Of a stretch of 64,000 nt of DNA, positions 38,243 through 48,285 are shown piece after piece (the first letter of the stretch is position 1; the number at the start of each line of letters is the position of its first letter). A program made the translations under genes and the position numbers. The DNA comes from Carnobacterium divergens DSM 20623 (GTDB lineage Bacteria; Bacillota; Bacilli; Lactobacillales; Carnobacteriaceae): positions 1,116,001 through 1,180,000 of the forward strand of contig NZ_JQLO01000001.1 in NCBI RefSeq assembly GCF_000744255.1. The letters are read 5' to 3'. The notes below the pieces were generated by a model. It was not told where the DNA came from. It did not search any database and saw only the letters and a list, made by a program, of their open reading frames with translations.

Positions 38243-39153
38243 TTTATACAGTAACACTTAATCCATCCATCGATTACATCGTTCACTTAAAAAATATTCA
38301 GTTAGGTGAACTGAACCGAATGGACAGTGATTTAAAATTACCCGGTGGAAAAGGCATCAATGTTAGTCGTGTTTTAAAACAGTTAGACTATCCTTCTACG
38401 ACGCTAGGATTTTTAGGCGGTTTTACAGGAAATTTTATTAGCGAATGGTTAAACAAAGAAGGCGTTATGACTGATTTTACAAATGTAAATGATGATACTC
38501 GTATTAATATTAAATTAAAATCCGTTTCAGAAACTGAAGTAAATGGTTTAGGTCCAGCAATCACAACTTCAGAAGCAGAAGAATTATTAACAAAATTGCA
38601 GGCTTTAACATCTGATGATGTTGTTATTTTATCAGGAAGCAAACCACCAAGTTTGCCTCATTATTATTATCAAACAATGATTGATTTGATTACTAAATCA
38701 GGCGCCGAATTTGTTATTGACACGACTGGTTCTGATTTAATGGATGCACTTAAGCATCGTCCACTACTAGTCAAACCAAATCATCATGAATTAGCCGATT
38801 TATTCGATGTTTCCTTTGATTCAATCGAAGCTATGTTGCCTTACGGACAAAAATTATTAGACATGGGCGCAAAACATGCGTTAATTTCAATGGCTGGTGA
38901 TGGTGCTCTTTTCTTTACTGGTGATCACATTTACACAAGTAATGTCCCTGTTGGAACGGTTAAAAATTCAGTTGGTGCTGGTGACTCCATGATTGCAGGC
39001 TTCATCGGAACCTACCAAGCAACAAAAGACCCTCTTTTAGCTTTCCAAATGGGTGTTGCTACTGGAAGTGCAACGGCGTTTTCAGATGACTTAGCAACCA
39101 AAGAAGCAATTCTTGCTTTAGTTGATGATGTTCACGTTAAACAAACAAAATAA
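38239..39153 (+). CDS. fruK: 1-phosphofructokinase
   Basis: This PfkB-family kinase of 304 residues turns fructose-1-phosphate from the PTS into fructose-1,6-bisphosphate. It shows VTLNPSIDYIV at the N-terminus, GGKGINVSRVL near residue 36 and the PfkB signature VGAGDSMIAGF near residue 247 with the catalytic Asp. Neighbours fruR and fruA fix the substrate as fructose-1-phosphate rather than tagatose-6-phosphate. Confidence 0.93.
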   Translation: MIYTVTLNPSIDYIVHLKNIQLGELNRMDSDLKLPGGKGINVSRVLKQLDYPSTTLGFLGGFTGNFISEWLNKEGVMTDFTNVNDDTRINIKLKSVSETEVNGLGPAITTSEAEELLTKLQALTSDDVVILSGSKPPSLPHYYYQTMIDLITKSGAEFVIDTTGSDLMDALKHRPLLVKPNHHELADLFDVSFDSIEAMLPYGQKLLDMGAKHALISMAGDGALFFTGDHIYTSNVPVGTVKNSVGAGDSMIAGFIGTYQATKDPLLAFQMGVATGSATAFSDDLATKEAILALVDDVHVKQTK

Positions 39154-39176
39154 AACATAAAAATGGAGGAAATAGT

Positions 39177-41063
39177 ATGAAAATCAACGACTTATTAGTC
39201 AAAGATGTCATGATTATGGATTTAAAAGCAACCACAAAAGAAGCTGCAATTGATGAAATGATCCAAAGTTTAAGCGAACATGGGCGAATTAATGATCCTG
39301 TAGTCTTTAAAGAAGGCATTATGAAGCGTGAAGCGCAAACGTCCACTGGTCTTGGAGATGGCATCGCTATGCCACACGCAAAAAATAAAGCCGTAAATGA
39401 AGCAACGGTACTTTTTGCAAAAAGTACTACCGGAGTTGACTATGCCTCACTAGACGGACAACCGGCTTTCCTATTCTTTATGATCGCTGCTCCTGAAGGC
39501 GCAAATGATACTCACTTACAAGCACTTGCTGGTCTTTCACGTTTATTAATTAATCCTGATTTTGTCGCTTCTTTAAAACAAGCAACCACTCCAGAGGAAG
39601 TTCAACAACTCTTTGCTGCTGCTGAAAAAGAACATGAAGATGCTGAAGCTAAAGAAGAAGCTGCACGTAATGAAGCGCCTGTTCAAAGTGACAAGCCTTT
39701 CGTCGTAGCAGTAACTGCTTGTCCTACAGGAATTGCTCACACTTATATGGCAGAAGACGCATTAAAGAAAAAGGCAGCTGAAATGGGTGTTGACATTCGC
39801 GTTGAAACTAATGGCTCTGAAGGCGTTAAAAATCGCTTAACTGATGAAGAAATCGCACGTGCAAGTGGCGTTATTGTCGCTGCGGATAAAAATGTCGAAA
39901 TGAATCGTTTTGATGGCAAGCATGTATTGGAGCGTCCTGTTAGCGATGGAATTCGTAAAACAGAAGAATTGATTACGAAAGCCATACACAGCGAAGCGCC
40001 AATTTTCCATGCAAGTGGTGAAAAATCTGATGCTTCAGAAAATGAAAAATCAGGTTCGGTTTGGAGCAAAATCTATAAAGACTTAATGAATGGTGTTTCT
40101 CACATGTTGCCATTCGTGGTTGGTGGCGGAATTCTAATGGCCATCTCCTTCTTAGTTGAAAATACAATGGGCGATAAAAGTGAAGCTTTCTTATTCTTAA
40201 ATTCAATTGGTGGAAATGCTTTTAACTTCTTGATTCCAATCTTAGCCGGATTTATTGCTATGAGTATTGGGGATCGACCTGGATTAATGCCTGGTATGGT
40301 CGGTGGTTTAATGGCAGTCAATAGTGGCGCTGGTTTCCTAGGCGGTTTAGCAGCTGGTTTTATCGCAGGTTATATTATTGTTGGTTTGAAAAAATTATTC
40401 AGTAAATTGCCTAAAACGCTTGAAGGAATTAAACCCATTTTACTTTATCCAGTGATTGGTTTACTTTTAATCGGAATCGTAATGTACTTTATTATTGACC
40501 CAATTTTTGGTTCAATTAACAAAGCAATGCTTGATTTCTTAGAAAATTTAGGTACTGGTAACGCTGTTTTACTTGGTGCTTTACTTGGTGGTATGATGGC
40601 ATTTGATATGGGTGGTCCCTTTAACAAAGCTGCCTATACCTTCTCAATCGGTGTCTTCACTGATACAGGAGATGGAAAATTAATGGCGGCTGTTATGGCT
40701 GGTGGGATGGTTCCTCCTCTTGCAATCGCTCTTGCTTCAACTATTTTCAAAAATAAATTTACTGCAGATGAAAGAAAATCTGGTTTAACCAATTATATTT
40801 TAGGGTTATCCTTTATCACAGAAGGTGCGATTCCATTTGCTGCTGCAGATCCATTACGTGTCATTGGTTCTTCTGTTGTCGGCGCTGTGATTGCCGGTGG
40901 ATTAACGCAATTCTGGGGTATTAGCATTCCTGCTCCCCATGGTGGTATTTTCGTCATCACCTTAGCAAATCATGCCCTACTCTTCTTATTCGCTCTTGCA
41001 ATAGGAACTGTCATTTCAGCAATGATTTTAGGGGTTTGGAGAAAACCTGTTATCGAAAAATAA
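39177..41063 (+). CDS. fruA: PTS fructose transporter, fused EIIABC
   Basis: This protein takes up fructose and phosphorylates it at C1. The EIIA domain (about 1-145) has the phospho-His in GIAMPHAKNKAV near residue 66. The EIIB domain (about 172-270) has the phospho-Cys in VTACPTGIAHTYMAEDAL. The EIIC domain (about 300-625) is a multi-helix membrane unit with GGGILMAISF and TEGAIPFAAADP. The 628 residues fit the A-B-C order of Gram-positive FruA. A 23-nt gap to fruK contains GGAGG. Confidence 0.96.
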   Translation: MKINDLLVKDVMIMDLKATTKEAAIDEMIQSLSEHGRINDPVVFKEGIMKREAQTSTGLGDGIAMPHAKNKAVNEATVLFAKSTTGVDYASLDGQPAFLFFMIAAPEGANDTHLQALAGLSRLLINPDFVASLKQATTPEEVQQLFAAAEKEHEDAEAKEEAARNEAPVQSDKPFVVAVTACPTGIAHTYMAEDALKKKAAEMGVDIRVETNGSEGVKNRLTDEEIARASGVIVAADKNVEMNRFDGKHVLERPVSDGIRKTEELITKAIHSEAPIFHASGEKSDASENEKSGSVWSKIYKDLMNGVSHMLPFVVGGGILMAISFLVENTMGDKSEAFLFLNSIGGNAFNFLIPILAGFIAMSIGDRPGLMPGMVGGLMAVNSGAGFLGGLAAGFIAGYIIVGLKKLFSKLPKTLEGIKPILLYPVIGLLLIGIVMYFIIDPIFGSINKAMLDFLENLGTGNAVLLGALLGGMMAFDMGGPFNKAAYTFSIGVFTDTGDGKLMAAVMAGGMVPPLAIALASTIFKNKFTADERKSGLTNYILGLSFITEGAIPFAAADPLRVIGSSVVGAVIAGGLTQFWGISIPAPHGGIFVITLANHALLFLFALAIGTVISAMILGVWRKPVIEK

Positions 41064-41105
41064 AAAAAGGGCCAACAAGAATTTAATCTTGTTGGCTCTT
41101 TTTTT
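41062..41105. terminator. Terminator after fruA
   Basis: A 13-bp stem, agggccaacaaga / tcttgttggctct (41068-41080, 41087-41099), is flanked by A-run and T-run, so it is usable from both sides. Confidence 0.9.
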
Positions 41106-41919
41106 ATCCTTTAAAATCTTTTTTTTCATAAAAGAAATAACTTAAACCACTAAATGCAATAATCCCTATCACACAAATGAGCAGATGAATGCCCTTCATA
41201 TTTTCATTTAAAGTTGTTGAGGGGACGGCATAGTGAAGTGGCGATACATCCTTCAGCCACTCTACTTTGCTATTAATTTCAGAAAGAACCCCTAAGATAT
41301 AGGTACCAAAAACAAATCCTAAAGCCACTCCAGTTGTTTGTTTACTAGACTTTAAGATTGGTAAAAAACAGAAACCAATTGCTAATAAAAGAAGCAACAC
41401 TAGGCCTTCATTTAAAAAAACGCGATTGATTTGTGAAAAAATCGTTGACCAATTGGATCCTTTTTCTTTAAAAACATAAATGATTCCAAATGAAAAAAGC
41501 CAGGTAAGCAGCCAAAATAATGCCAACAACAACGTATTTGCAATTTGCTTATAAAAAACGATGTCTCTTCTCGAGAGAGGTTGTGCGTATAAAAAATCAA
41601 TCGTGCCATCTGTTTCTTCTTTGACTAACGCAGTTGCCCCTAATAGAACTGCATATATTCCTGCTGCCAAAAAGAGATATTGGAAAACATAGGCAAAGTA
41701 ACCTGTCACTTCTAATAAACTTGTTCCACCTTGTAAATTAAACATCTTCAAAAGTTCACTAGGCATCGCGTCTAACTTCGTATTGACAATATCCTTCATC
41801 CCAGAACTTTGCATAGTTGGAAAGACTGCCATAAATAGTCCTAAAATCACCATCACCGCAGCTGACCATAAGATTAAGCTCTTTATTCCATTACGCCATT
41901 CAATTTTAATTAAGGTCAT
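41104..41919 (-). CDS. ABC transporter permease, ABC-2 type
   Basis: This protein of 271 residues has six membrane helices and the layout of bacitracin/lantibiotic-type or Na+-export permeases. It starts MTLIKIEWRNGIKSLILWS and has the loop PLSRRDIVFYKQIANT before helix 3. It overlaps the ATPase gene by 4 nt. Substrate is unknown; no regulator or immunity gene is adjacent. Confidence 0.85.
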   Translation of the reverse strand: MTLIKIEWRNGIKSLILWSAAVMVILGLFMAVFPTMQSSGMKDIVNTKLDAMPSELLKMFNLQGGTSLLEVTGYFAYVFQYLFLAAGIYAVLLGATALVKEETDGTIDFLYAQPLSRRDIVFYKQIANTLLLALFWLLTWLFSFGIIYVFKEKGSNWSTIFSQINRVFLNEGLVLLLLLAIGFCFLPILKSSKQTTGVALGFVFGTYILGVLSEINSKVEWLKDVSPLHYAVPSTTLNENMKGIHLLICVIGIIAFSGLSYFFYEKKDFKG

Positions 41920-42803
41920 TGCAATGCCCCCTTTTCGTACATTGTCATAAATTTATCTTCCAGTTCTTGATTTTTAATTAAAACATCTTTAATTTCAGAA
42001 TTTATCAATAATGGCAAAAGTATTTGCATGTCGCCGTTGTAAAAGAATTTCAACTGTCTATCAGACTGCTGGATTAACTTCGCTCCAATTGCAATGAATT
42101 TTTCTTTTGGCAAATTATTCCCAACTAACTCCACCACTTTTCCAGCTATTCGATCAGCTGTAATGTCTTCAATCGATATGATTTTCCCCTCTTTAATAAA
42201 TGCAGCCTTCGAACAATAACGCTGTACTTCAGTTAAATCATGACTAGATAAAAAAAGGGTCATTCCTTTTTGATTTTTTTCTTTTAGTACCTCAAATAAA
42301 CGATGCTGCATTAAGGGATCAAGACCATTTGTTGGTTCATCCAAAATCATCATTCGAGGATTGGCGATTAATCCTGAAACAACCGCCACTTTCTTTTTAT
42401 TTCCAAGAGACATCTCTCCTAACTTTTTCTTTGGATCAATTTCAAAATAATCAAAATAATGGTTAATAATGGGTTTAGCATTTTTCAGATTGTGAAAATC
42501 AGCGACATATTTCATAATTTGCATGGCATTCATTGCTGGGTAAAAGCGGACGTCACTGGATACATAACTCACTTGTTTCTTAATGGATTGTGACTCTTTG
42601 ACGCAATCCAATCCTAAGATTGAAGCTGAACCACTTGTTGGATAAATAAAGTTCAATAGCGTTTTAATTGTTGTCGACTTCCCCGCTCCATTGGGGCCAA
42701 TAAAACCATAAATCTCCCCTTCTTCAACAATTAAGTCAATGTGATCAACTGCTGCTTTTTTATGATACATTTTGGTTAATCCCAGTGCTTCAATCGCTTT
42801 CAT
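41916..42803 (-). CDS. ABC transporter ATP-binding protein (BcrA-like)
   Basis: This protein of 295 residues has Walker A GPNGAGKST near residue 32, a loosened signature MSLGNKKKVA and Walker B MMILDEPTNGLDP, then a C-terminal accessory domain. I place the start at ATG 42803, since GGGGGA lies 6 nt upstream; extra residues from 42830 run into that site. It pairs with the permease downstream. Confidence 0.92.
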   Translation of the reverse strand: MKAIEALGLTKMYHKKAAVDHIDLIVEEGEIYGFIGPNGAGKSTTIKTLLNFIYPTSGSASILGLDCVKESQSIKKQVSYVSSDVRFYPAMNAMQIMKYVADFHNLKNAKPIINHYFDYFEIDPKKKLGEMSLGNKKKVAVVSGLIANPRMMILDEPTNGLDPLMQHRLFEVLKEKNQKGMTLFLSSHDLTEVQRYCSKAAFIKEGKIISIEDITADRIAGKVVELVGNNLPKEKFIAIGAKLIQQSDRQLKFFYNGDMQILLPLLINSEIKDVLIKNQELEDKFMTMYEKGALQ

Positions 42804-42950
42804 AGTGATTCCCCCTTTTTCTTTAATCAAATGTAGCGTACTCTTTCAACTAATGAATTGTCAACTTTAATGAACCTAATTTTAACGCTTGACCTGATAC
42901 GCGTTTCATAAATTATACTAATTCTATCAAACTGTGAAAGGATGATTTTT

Positions 42951-43277
42951 ATGTATGGCATCATCTCCGTAACTGATTTATTAGGCTTAGAATATCACTA
43001 TGTTAAGGTTACCTTTAAAGAAAATCAATTGATTTTTGAAAGACATTTTTTACTAAATCAACCCACGCTCACTTCTATACCCGTTAACGAATTTAACAAT
43101 CTTTCTTTTAAAAAAAATAAAGAAGGTTTAAAAATTTTGTTTAGCTATCAAAACCACCACTATCAAATCAAAGAAAATGCTTCTTTGAATATTAAAACTA
43201 TTGCTGCCTTCATTCAAACAGCTACTTTTGCTTATTATGGAAACTATATTGAATTGCCAATTTTTTTTAACAATTAA
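42951..43277 (+). CDS. Hypothetical protein, 108 aa
   Basis: I do not recognise this protein. It is cytoplasmic by composition, with alternating beta strands (HYVKVTFKENQLIFER, LKILFSYQNHHYQIKE) and a final helix. This could be a small PH-like fold, but that is speculation. I place the start at ATG 42951, 8 nt after AAAGGA; an ATG at 42942 overlaps the site. It has no clear partner gene and is followed 80 bp later by the aminotransferase. Confidence 0.55.
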   Translation: MYGIISVTDLLGLEYHYVKVTFKENQLIFERHFLLNQPTLTSIPVNEFNNLSFKKNKEGLKILFSYQNHHYQIKENASLNIKTIAAFIQTATFAYYGNYIELPIFFNN

Positions 43278-43356
43278 GCCTAATTGTACTACCTTTAATG
43301 TTTTTTTTCAGTTAAACTAATAAGGGAGAATAAACCTTTAGAAGTGAGGGAATAAA

Positions 43357-44475
43357 ATGAATATTGCGCCTTTTGGTGTAGAAGAATGGTTAAATGAGTG
43401 GGAAAAAGAAGCGGTTTATGATATTGCGGGAAGTTCCATCGCCTCGCTTACCTTAGAAGAATTAATTGGTCTTGATGGATCTACAATCGAAACTTTTTTC
43501 CAAGAACAGTCAAAAACAACGTTAAATTATGGGTGGATTGAAGGGTCCCCTGACTTTAAAAAAGAAGTTAGTCAGCTATATACCACCGTATCACCCGAAG
43601 CTGTTCTTCAAACAAATGGTGCTACTGGGGCTAATCTATTAGCTTTGTATGCACTGGTTGAAGCTGGTGACCATGTAATTGCACTACACCCAAGCTACCA
43701 ACAATTATACGATATCCCAAAATCATTAGGTGCCACTGTTGACTATTGGTCCATCTATGAATCAAATCAATGGTTGCCAAGAATAGAAGAATTAAAAGAA
43801 CTTATCCAACCAAACACAAAGCTTATTTGTCTAAACAATGCGAACAATCCAACTGGAACCTTATTAGATGAATCTCTTTTAAAAGAAATTGTAGCCTTAG
43901 CTAGGAAAGTCGACGCGTACATTCTCGTTGATGAGGTGTATCAATCCTTGGATCCTGCTCAAAAAATTCCTTCTATTGTTGATTTATATGAAAAAGGGAT
44001 TTCTACTAACAGTTTATCAAAAACATATTCTTTACCCGGTCTAAGAGTTGGATGGACAGCTTCATCAAATGAAATTGCTGCTTTGTTTAGAAAATACCGA
44101 GATTATACGATGATTTGTGCTGGAGTTCTTGACGATGCTTTAGCAGTTCATGCCTTGAAAAATAAAGCGTTGATTTTAGAACGCAATCGAACTATTGTTG
44201 CAACAAATTTGGCTATTTTAAACGATTGGGTTCAAAAAGAACCTCGTGTATCTCTTATTTTACCTAAATCCGTTTCAACCTCATTTATAAAACTAGATAT
44301 CCCAATCGATGTAGAAGAATTTTGTTTGCGTTTATTGAAAGAAAAAGGGGTCTTACTTGTTCCCGGCAATCGTTTTGAAACACCTCTTCATGCGCGTTTA
44401 GGTTTTTGCGCACCAACAGATACTTTAGTTGCTGGCTTAAGAGAGTTGTCATTATTTTTAAAAAACTTTGATTGA
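43357..44475 (+). CDS. PLP-dependent aminotransferase, class I/II
   Basis: This fold-type I enzyme of 372 residues has the NNANNPTG motif near residue 168, DEVYQSL near residue 197 and the PLP-binding Lys in SLSKTYSLPGLRVGW near residue 222. The C-terminal Arg that binds the substrate carboxylate is in HARLGFCA. The subgroup resembles the capreomycidine/aspartate-type aminotransferases annotated in lactic acid bacteria. The amino acid substrate cannot be told from sequence. It is a single gene. Confidence 0.9.
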   Translation: MNIAPFGVEEWLNEWEKEAVYDIAGSSIASLTLEELIGLDGSTIETFFQEQSKTTLNYGWIEGSPDFKKEVSQLYTTVSPEAVLQTNGATGANLLALYALVEAGDHVIALHPSYQQLYDIPKSLGATVDYWSIYESNQWLPRIEELKELIQPNTKLICLNNANNPTGTLLDESLLKEIVALARKVDAYILVDEVYQSLDPAQKIPSIVDLYEKGISTNSLSKTYSLPGLRVGWTASSNEIAALFRKYRDYTMICAGVLDDALAVHALKNKALILERNRTIVATNLAILNDWVQKEPRVSLILPKSVSTSFIKLDIPIDVEEFCLRLLKEKGVLLVPGNRFETPLHARLGFCAPTDTLVAGLRELSLFLKNFD

Positions 44476-44487
44476 TATTGATTATGT

Positions 44488-44525
44488 AGCCTACTAAGTC
44501 TTTTTTACTTAGTAGGTTCTTTATT
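44488..44525 (+). terminator. Terminator after the aminotransferase gene
   Basis: A perfect 10-bp stem, cctactaagt / acttagtagg (44490-44499, 44507-44516), is followed by a T-rich stretch. Confidence 0.82.
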
Positions 44526-44719
44526 TTACTCTAAGCTCAGCTGAAACCAAAATCGATATTTCTAGACTTAATTTTTAGGCATCCTTGATTCTTGTTTTAG
44601 CACTGATTTAACTATGAAATTCAGATAATTTTTTAAGCCAATTTGATTGAATTTGTTTGATTTTACTTCTAAAATTGAGTAAACTATTTCTATTGTTGTA
44701 AAAATTGGGAGTGGATAAA

Positions 44720-45616
44720 ATGGGACTTATGATGGAGGAACGTTATCAAGAATTAAAGATTGCGGAACGTGGGGCAATCGTTAGTATTGTAGCTTATTTA
44801 GCTCTTTCAGTTGCTAAATTATTTATTGGAAACTTAGCCGGTTCTGCTGCGTTACGAGCAGATGGTTTAAATAATACGACAGATATCATTGCTTCAATTG
44901 CTGTTTTAATTGGACTTCGACTTGCTCGTCGCCCAGCTGATGATGACCACCCTTATGGTCATTGGAAAGCTGAAACTGTTGCAAGTATGGTTACTTCCTT
45001 TATTATGTTAGCAGTGGGGCTTGAAGTGCTGTATTCTGCTATTACGAAGTTAATCGAAGGCGAAAGTGTTGCTCCTGATCCCATTGCTGGTTATACTGCG
45101 ATTGCCAGCACATTTGTTATGGTTGCTGTTTACATTTACAATCGAAATTTAGCTAAAAAAATAAAAAGTGGTGCGTTGATGGCTGCTGCTAAAGATAATT
45201 TAAGCGATGCTTGGACGAGTATCGGAGCGGCGATTGCAATTTTTGGTTCGGCTTTTGGAATGCCTTGGTTAGATGGCTTAACTGCTGTCATTGTTGCTCT
45301 TTTGATTTTAAAAACAGCAATTGAGATTTTTCGAGAAAGTGCTTTTTCTTTATCTGACGGATTTAATGAAGAGAAACTAGAGGAATACAAACAAGCGGTT
45401 CTTTCAATCAATGGTGTTGAGAGTGTTCGAACAATTAAAGCACGAAATTATGGTGCAAATACTTTTGTGGATGTGGTCATTTGGACTGCTCCTGAAATGA
45501 CGGTTAAACACAGTCATGAAATTACAGAAGAAGTTGAAGAAATGTTATTAGAAAATTTCAATGTTTTTGATACAAAAGTTCACGTTGAACCCAGTGATAT
45601 TATCCTACCTGAATAA
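44720..45616 (+). CDS. Cation diffusion facilitator family transporter
   Basis: This proton-coupled divalent metal efflux protein of 298 residues has six helices. The transport-site motifs are ADGLNNTTDI on helix 2 and DDHPYGHWKAE after helix 3; NLSDAWTS lies on helix 5. The C-terminal cytoplasmic domain runs from about residue 205. The Asn/Asp pair in helix 2 and the Asp in helix 5 fit the manganese-type (MntE-like) or mixed subgroup better than the HxxxD zinc type, but the metal is not settled. I place the start at ATG 44720, since GGGAG lies 8 nt upstream; the TTG at 44705 overlaps that site. Confidence 0.9.
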   Translation: MGLMMEERYQELKIAERGAIVSIVAYLALSVAKLFIGNLAGSAALRADGLNNTTDIIASIAVLIGLRLARRPADDDHPYGHWKAETVASMVTSFIMLAVGLEVLYSAITKLIEGESVAPDPIAGYTAIASTFVMVAVYIYNRNLAKKIKSGALMAAAKDNLSDAWTSIGAAIAIFGSAFGMPWLDGLTAVIVALLILKTAIEIFRESAFSLSDGFNEEKLEEYKQAVLSINGVESVRTIKARNYGANTFVDVVIWTAPEMTVKHSHEITEEVEEMLLENFNVFDTKVHVEPSDIILPE

Positions 45617-45623
45617 AATTAAA

Positions 45624-45666
45624 AATGGCTTAGTATTGGATTAAACCGATACTAAGCCATTTTTTT
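45624..45666. terminator. Bidirectional terminator between CDF gene and glnQ
   Basis: A perfect 13-bp stem, aatggcttagtat / atactaagccatt (45624-45636, 45649-45661), with A- and T-runs. Its right arm reaches the glnQ stop. Confidence 0.9.
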
Positions 45667-46390
45667 ATAATACTTTTGCTAAAAAATCTTGTGCACGTTC
45701 TGTTTGAGGATTTTCAAATAATTCTATCGGCGTTCCATCCTCTACGATATAGCCACCGTCCATAAATAAAACACGATCCGCGACTTCTTTGGCAAAGCCC
45801 ATTTCATGGGTCACGACCACCATCGTCATCCCTGATTCAGCTAGGTCCTTCATTACCTTTAATACTTCCCCTACCATCTCAGGGTCAAGCGCAGACGTTG
45901 GTTCATCAAAGAGCATTACATCTGGATCCATCGCTAGAGCACGAGCAATCGCAACCCGTTGTTGTTGTCCTCCTGATAAACTAGCCGGATAAACAGCTGC
46001 TTTATCTTCTAAGCCAACTTTTTTTAATAAATCTAACCCTTTATCTGTCGCTTCTTTTTCAGATAATCCTTTGACTTTCATTGGAGCAATTTTTAAATTT
46101 TCAAGAACCGTCATATGTGGAAATAAATTGAAATTTTGAAAAACCATTCCCATTTTTTCTCGTAATTGGTTTAATTTTTTTTGGTCTACCTTTGTAATCG
46201 TTGTTTCTTCAAAAATAATATCACCTGCAGTTGGTTCTTCTAAGAGATTCAAACAGCGTAGAAATGTGCTTTTACCGGAACCCGATGGTCCAATAATCAC
46301 GACTACCTCTCCTTTGTTTATTTCTTCATTGATATCTTTTAAAACGACATTCTCGCCGTATGTTTTTTTTAAGTGCTGAACATTAATCAT
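45665..46390 (-). CDS. glnQ: Amino-acid ABC transporter ATPase, glutamine type
   Basis: This is a 241-residue polar amino acid importer ATPase. It shows Walker [10 protein letters not shown] near residue 33, signature [15 protein letters not shown] near residue 139 and Walker [15 protein letters not shown]. It overlaps the fused binding protein/permease gene by 8 nt. Subfamily features match GlnQ; whether the substrate is glutamine, glutamate or both cannot be told. Confidence 0.93.
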   Translation of the reverse strand: MINVQHLKKTYGENVVLKDINEEINKGEVVVIIGPSGSGKSTFLRCLNLLEEPTAGDIIFEETTITKVDQKKLNQLREKMGMVFQNFNLFPHMTVLENLKIAPMKVKGLSEKEATDKGLDLLKKVGLEDKAAVYPASLSGGQQQRVAIARALAMDPDVMLFDEPTSALDPEMVGEVLKVMKDLAESGMTMVVVTHEMGFAKEVADRVLFMDGGYIVEDGTPIELFENPQTERAQDFLAKVL

Positions 46391-47858
46391 GATTCATCTT
46401 CCCTTCATAGTAGTTTAGCAATTTAGTTAAACTATAAGTTAAAATAAAGTAAATCACCATTGTAATCGCTAATGGTGCTACAGCACGGTATGTTACAGCC
46501 GTTACAACGTTGGTTTGATAAATCAAATCGCCAACGCCAATAATGGATACAATTGAACTTTCCTTAATTACTGTAATAAATTCATTGCCTAACGCAGGCC
46601 AAATATTTTTCAATGCTTGCGGGAAAATAATGTAACGCATCGCGTCTCTTTTGCCTAATCCTAAACTTCTTGCTGCTTCCATTTGGCCTTTTGAAACAGA
46701 GTTTAAACCCGAACGAATAATTTCACAAATATAAGCGCCGCTGTTTAATGAAACTGCAATAATTCCTGCTAATAATGCGGGTATATTTACAATGACTCCT
46801 AAAGCAAAGTAGATAAACATCACTTGAATCATCATCGGGGTACCCCGAACAAATTCGACATATGCTGTTGCAATAATGCGAATCAATTTATTTTGCGATA
46901 GTCTCATTAAAGCTAATGAAGCACCAATGATAATTCCTAAAATCACACTAATAAAGGCAATAAAAACCGTATAACCTGTTCCTTTGGCAAAATATTCCCA
47001 AAAAGAAAAAATAGATTTTTTCCCACCGTCTTCGTTTCCACCCTGTCCTTCAACAAGTTGTTTTCCAGCTATTTTAATGTATGAAGGAATTTTATCCTGT
47101 TCTTTGATTTCAGAAATCGACCCATTTACAGCATTTACTAAACTGGTTGAACCTTTTTTAAAGGCAATTGCTGAACCCTGTTGATTTTCCTCAAGATCAA
47201 ATTTCCCGTCGATATAAGCTAAACTATCATCATTTGAAACATATGCTAACGCACTTGGTTCTTCTAAAACAATTCCATCAATTTTTTTTGTTTTTAAATC
47301 TAAGATCAAGTTAGGGATCTTAGCTAAACCTGTTACTTTAACGTTTTTAATTTGATTTTTGGTTACATCTTCTTGCATCGTGCCTTTTTGAACGCCTAAT
47401 TTAGTCCCTTCAAAATCACTTCTTTGTTTGAATTTATCCTTATCCTCTTTACGAATAATAATAAATTGACCACCTTGATAGTAAATATCCGAAAAATCAA
47501 CGCTTTGACGTCTTTCGTCAGTTGGGTTCATCCCCGCAATAATCATATCCGCTTTGCCAGCTTCTAAAGCTGAAAGCAATCCATCATAGTTTAAATCACG
47601 AATTTCAAGTTTAACGCCTAAATCTTTGGCAATTTTATCTGCAATTTGAATATCCATGCCTACTATTTGATCTTTTCCATCTAATTTTGCATGAAATTCG
47701 TAGGGAGGGTAATCTGCACTTGTTCCGATCACCAATGTTCCTTTTTCTTTGATATCGGTTAACGAGGTATCTTCTGCTTGTGCAGTTGAACTGATAAGTA
47801 ACGTGCTAGTAAGCATTGTCAGTAAAAATATTATTGGAATTAATTTCTTTTTAATCAT
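46383..47858 (-). CDS. glnP: Fused substrate-binding protein and permease, glutamine type
   Basis: This single chain of 491 residues joins a signal peptide (ending STAQA near residue 28), one extracellular substrate-binding domain (about 35-265: [43 protein letters not shown]) and a permease domain (about 295-491). The EAA-type loop reads [23 protein letters not shown]. Such fusions are the normal form in Lactobacillales, where GlnP carries one or two binding domains; this one has a single domain. It works with GlnQ. Confidence 0.93.
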   Translation of the reverse strand: MIKKKLIPIIFLLTMLTSTLLISSTAQAEDTSLTDIKEKGTLVIGTSADYPPYEFHAKLDGKDQIVGMDIQIADKIAKDLGVKLEIRDLNYDGLLSALEAGKADMIIAGMNPTDERRQSVDFSDIYYQGGQFIIIRKEDKDKFKQRSDFEGTKLGVQKGTMQEDVTKNQIKNVKVTGLAKIPNLILDLKTKKIDGIVLEEPSALAYVSNDDSLAYIDGKFDLEENQQGSAIAFKKGSTSLVNAVNGSISEIKEQDKIPSYIKIAGKQLVEGQGGNEDGGKKSIFSFWEYFAKGTGYTVFIAFISVILGIIIGASLALMRLSQNKLIRIIATAYVEFVRGTPMMIQVMFIYFALGVIVNIPALLAGIIAVSLNSGAYICEIIRSGLNSVSKGQMEAARSLGLGKRDAMRYIIFPQALKNIWPALGNEFITVIKESSIVSIIGVGDLIYQTNVVTAVTYRAVAPLAITMVIYFILTYSLTKLLNYYEGKMNHD

Positions 47859-48019
47859 CGCGTTTCTCCTCTTATCCTTTTTTATCTATCTTTTTTCATT
47901 TAGTAACTTGTTTTAAAGTGTAACAGAAAACGAATTTTTATACAATAAAAATTCGTTATTTCGTCTTTTTTTATTATTTATATACACAATTAACGTTTTC
48001 ATACATTTAAAATTGCATA

Positions 48020-48052
48020 AAAAAAGAGCAAACCATTTGTCTGCTCTTTTTA
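48020..48052 (-). terminator. Terminator after copZ
   Basis: The arms aaaagagca / tgctctttt (48022-48030, 48042-48050) form a hairpin that overlaps the copZ stop codon, with an A-run on the left that reads as a T-run on the minus strand. Confidence 0.75.
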
Positions 48053-48265
48053 TTTAAGGACACTTGACTCATAACCTGCTAAAGTAACAATGTCACTTAA
48101 TTTTTCAGAAGTTTGCAATAAGTGATCAAAAATTACTTTAGCTTCGCCTTTTTTTAAATGAACTTTTACTTTTTCAACACCATCTTGTTCAGATAAACAA
48201 TCTGTAACGGTTTTTACGCAATGCTCACAGGACATGCCCTTTATTTTTAAAATCGTTTTTGCCAT
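48050..48265 (-). CDS. copZ: Copper chaperone CopZ
   Basis: This is a heavy-metal-associated domain of 71 residues with the copper-binding GMSCEHC motif near residue 10. In Enterococcus CopZ carries Cu(I) to CopY and releases the repressor. I place the start at ATG 48265, where AGAGGA lies 8 nt upstream; a longer frame from 48328 would run into copY. It lies 20 nt after copY and is followed at once by a terminator. The copper ATPase gene usually found next is absent here. Confidence 0.93.
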   Translation of the reverse strand: MAKTILKIKGMSCEHCVKTVTDCLSEQDGVEKVKVHLKKGEAKVIFDHLLQTSEKLSDIVTLAGYESSVLK

Positions 48266-48285
48266 AATGCTATTCCTCTTTTCAT

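Noticed and set aside
39137-40627. Minus-strand open frames inside fruA
   Set aside because: They lie opposite a clear PTS EIIABC gene, lack ribosome-binding sites and have no recognisable content.
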